This document shows, piece after piece, positions 5,613 through 7,346 of a stretch of 7,346 bases of DNA; position 1 is the first letter of the stretch, and the number at the start of each line of letters is the position of its first letter. This DNA comes from CAYVZU01 sp964455935 (GTDB taxonomy: Bacteria > Fibrobacterota > CAYVZU01), in contig CAYVZU010000157.1 of the NCBI GenBank assembly GCA_964455935.1, forward strand, positions 1-7,346. Reading direction: 5' to 3'. Under the pieces are notes generated by a model, which was given only the letters and a program-made list of their open reading frames with translations, searched no databases and was not told where the DNA came from. Position numbers and translations under genes: made by a program.

Positions 5613-7346
5613 ATGAATCAACGCGCACCCAAAGAACTGCTGGTCCGCTCCATCAAGGAGAAGTGCCGCGTCTGCTACACCTGCGTGCGCGAATGTCCGG
5701 CCAAGGCCATTCGCATTCACCAGGGGCAGGCCGAGGTCATGGCCCGGCGCTGCATTGGTTGCGGCAATTGCGTGAAGGTATGCAGTCAGGATGCCAAGGA
5801 AGTGCTGCCGGGCCTTCCGGCCGTGCGCGATCTGCTGCGGTCCACGCGGAACACCGCGGCCATTCTGGCGCCCAGTTTTCCCGCGGAATTCGACGAAATA
5901 CCCTATCCAAAGCTTGTCGGCGCCATGAAAGCGGCGGGTTTCAATCATGTTTGCGAGGTCGCATTTGGAGCGGACCTGGTTTCGGCCCAGTACCGCGAAT
6001 TGCTAAAGAGGCATGCAACGGAGCGGTTCATCGCGAGCACCTGCCCCGCGCTGGTTTCATATGTCGAATATTATCACCCATCTCTTGTGAAGCATCTGGC
6101 GCCGATTGTGTCGCCCATGATCGCCTCGGCGCGCGCGCTGCGGCAGTATTACGGTCCGAATTTAAGGGTTGTGTTCTTTGGCCCGTGCATTGCCAAAAAG
6201 GGGGAGGGGCGCTCCAATGGCACCCCCGCGGATGTGGACGCGATCTGCACATTCTTGGAATTGCGACAACTGCTTGCGTCCACGGATTGGGCTTCCCTAG
6301 CCGGCCAGCCCTTCGATCCGCCCCGTGGATACCGCGGAGGGCTGTACGGCATCGCGAAGGGAACCCTGGCTGCTTCAAACATAACCGAAGACTTGGTGCG
6401 CGGAGAAATTGTTTCGGCCGAGGGCCGCATGGGGTTTGTGGAAGCGATCAAGGAATTCGAGGATGGCGCAATGGACGCGCGCCTGCTGGAGGTCATCTGC
6501 TGTGACGGCTGCATTATGGGCGCTGGAATCACGAAGAAAACCCCCATCTTTCAGCGCCGCTCGAAAGTGAGCGCCTATGTCCGGGAGCACCTGCGAAAGT
6601 TCGATTTGGACCAGTGGCAGCATGCCGTGGACAGGATGAAATGCCTGGATTTGTCCTGCCGGTTCGAGGAAAACGATCAGCGCTTGGCTCCGCCCGAGCT
6701 TGCCGAAGTGCAGGCCATTCTTCAAAGAATCGGAAAATTCTCGCCGCGTGACGAGCTCAACTGTGGCGCGTGCGGCTATGAGACATGCGTCGAACATGCC
6801 GTTGCCATTGCCAAGGGCCTGGCCGAAAGCGAGATGTGCCTGCCTTACACAATCGACCAGCTCAAGATCGCGGTATCGGGCCTCGAGAGCTCCAACCGGG
6901 AATTGGCCAGCGCGCAAAATGCGCTTATGCAGTCCGAAAAGCTGGCCAGCATGGGGCAACTGGCCGCCGGGATCGCGCACGAGGTCAACAATCCCCTGGG
7001 CGTCGTTCTCATGTATGCCCATCTGCTGCTCGAAAAATGCCAGTCCGACGCCATGCTGCGCGAGGACCTGAGCATGATCGCCGACCAGGCCGACCGGTGC
7101 AAGCGGATTGTTTCGGGTTTGCTGAATTTCGCGCGGCAGAACAAGGTGATCCGCGAACCCACCAACGTTGCCGAGTTGATCGACTCCACGGTGCGGGCCA
7201 TGCGTTTCAACCCGTCCATTGGCGTGAGCCGACGGGATGAAAGCGCCGATTGCACGGCGGATATTGACCGGGATCAGATCGGGCAGCTCCTGATGAATCT
7301 GCTGTCCAATGCCCAGGCTGCCATGCCGGGCGGCGGAACCCTTTCC
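5613..7346 (+). CDS. Sensory [FeFe]-hydrogenase-like histidine kinase (HydS-like), incomplete at the right edge
   Basis: The frame is open from ATG 5613 to the window end (578 residues seen). Residues 15-58 are a two-cluster ferredoxin (Cys18/21/24/28, Cys47/50/53/57). Residues about 80-325 are a shortened H-cluster domain with L1 STCPAL (Cys144), L2 GPCIAKKGE (190-198, Cys192) and L3 EVICCDGCIMGAG (293-305). Residues 384-409 are an RnfB-type FeS domain (Cys384, 387, 392, 409). A likely signalling helix (412-445) leads to a HisKA domain with AHEVNNPL and phosphoacceptor His456. The ATPase N-box is present (Asn562, Asn566), but the G boxes lie beyond the edge. The proton-relay Cys of catalytic enzymes is Thr143, so sensing rather than turnover is inferred. 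No membrane segment or PAS domain is seen. It follows hydA by 14 bases with a weak ribosome site (GAGAAG). Its likely role is H2 or redox sensing; the signal and partner regulator are unknown. Confidence 0.88.
   Translation, partial: MNQRAPKELLVRSIKEKCRVCYTCVRECPAKAIRIHQGQAEVMARRCIGCGNCVKVCSQDAKEVLPGLPAVRDLLRSTRNTAAILAPSFPAEFDEIPYPKLVGAMKAAGFNHVCEVAFGADLVSAQYRELLKRHATERFIASTCPALVSYVEYYHPSLVKHLAPIVSPMIASARALRQYYGPNLRVVFFGPCIAKKGEGRSNGTPADVDAICTFLELRQLLASTDWASLAGQPFDPPRGYRGGLYGIAKGTLAASNITEDLVRGEIVSAEGRMGFVEAIKEFEDGAMDARLLEVICCDGCIMGAGITKKTPIFQRRSKVSAYVREHLRKFDLDQWQHAVDRMKCLDLSCRFEENDQRLAPPELAEVQAILQRIGKFSPRDELNCGACGYETCVEHAVAIAKGLAESEMCLPYTIDQLKIAVSGLESSNRELASAQNALMQSEKLASMGQLAAGIAHEVNNPLGVVLMYAHLLLEKCQSDAMLREDLSMIADQADRCKRIVSGLLNFARQNKVIREPTNVAELIDSTVRAMRFNPSIGVSRRDESADCTADIDRDQIGQLLMNLLSNAQAAMPGGGTLS

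Noticed and set aside
5384..6505. Plus-strand frame of 373 residues across the hydA/kinase junction
   Set aside because: It overlaps the end of hydA and the start of the kinase in a different frame. The frame from 5613 has the ferredoxin and H-cluster motifs throughout, so this is a shadow and not evidence of a frameshift.

Overview
The window reads as chromosomal DNA from a strictly anaerobic, probably fermentative or H2-cycling bacterium. It holds almost all of one rightward operon for a multimeric NAD-linked [FeFe] hydrogenase and its control genes. No gene marks the phylum. The coding part is moderately GC-rich with strong Shine-Dalgarno sites, and the promoter region is much more AT-rich.

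Layout: positions 1-213 (minus strand) hold the N-terminal part of a degenerate response-regulator receiver protein that runs off the left edge. Positions 214-775 hold no convincing gene. This gap contains a GC-rich stretch with several potential hairpins (345-460), an AT-rich stretch with inverted repeats, a near-consensus sigma-70 promoter (692-720) and two abutting operators that fit the redox repressor Rex (729-746 and 746-763). The operon follows: rex (776-1393), hydC/NuoE-like (1405-1878), hydB/NuoF-like (1880-3868), hydA catalytic [FeFe] hydrogenase (3877-5598), and a large iron-sulfur/[FeFe]-hydrogenase-like/histidine kinase fusion (5613 to the right edge, incomplete). Gaps between these genes are 1-14 bases, so one transcript is very likely.

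How they work together: HydC, HydB and HydA together carry the cofactor motifs of a trimeric (group A3-type) hydrogenase that couples H2 formation or oxidation to NAD(H), probably also ferredoxin, as in electron-bifurcating enzymes. Rex senses NADH/NAD+ and appears to repress its own operon, so high NADH would induce the enzyme that consumes NADH. The last gene keeps ligands for a sensory H-cluster but lacks the catalytic proton-relay cysteine, and joins them to a histidine kinase. It is a plausible H2 or redox sensor that reports on the hydrogenase encoded beside it. The operon may therefore carry two sensory inputs, NADH through Rex and H2/redox through the kinase. The phosphorylation partner is not visible; the degenerate receiver at the left edge lacks the usual aspartate.

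Points of interest: an L1 motif TSCSP in HydA where the classical motif is TSCCP, a cysteine-rich N-terminal extension on HydB, and a PAS-less sensor architecture in which an RnfB-type 4-cysteine FeS domain sits between the H-cluster domain and the kinase.
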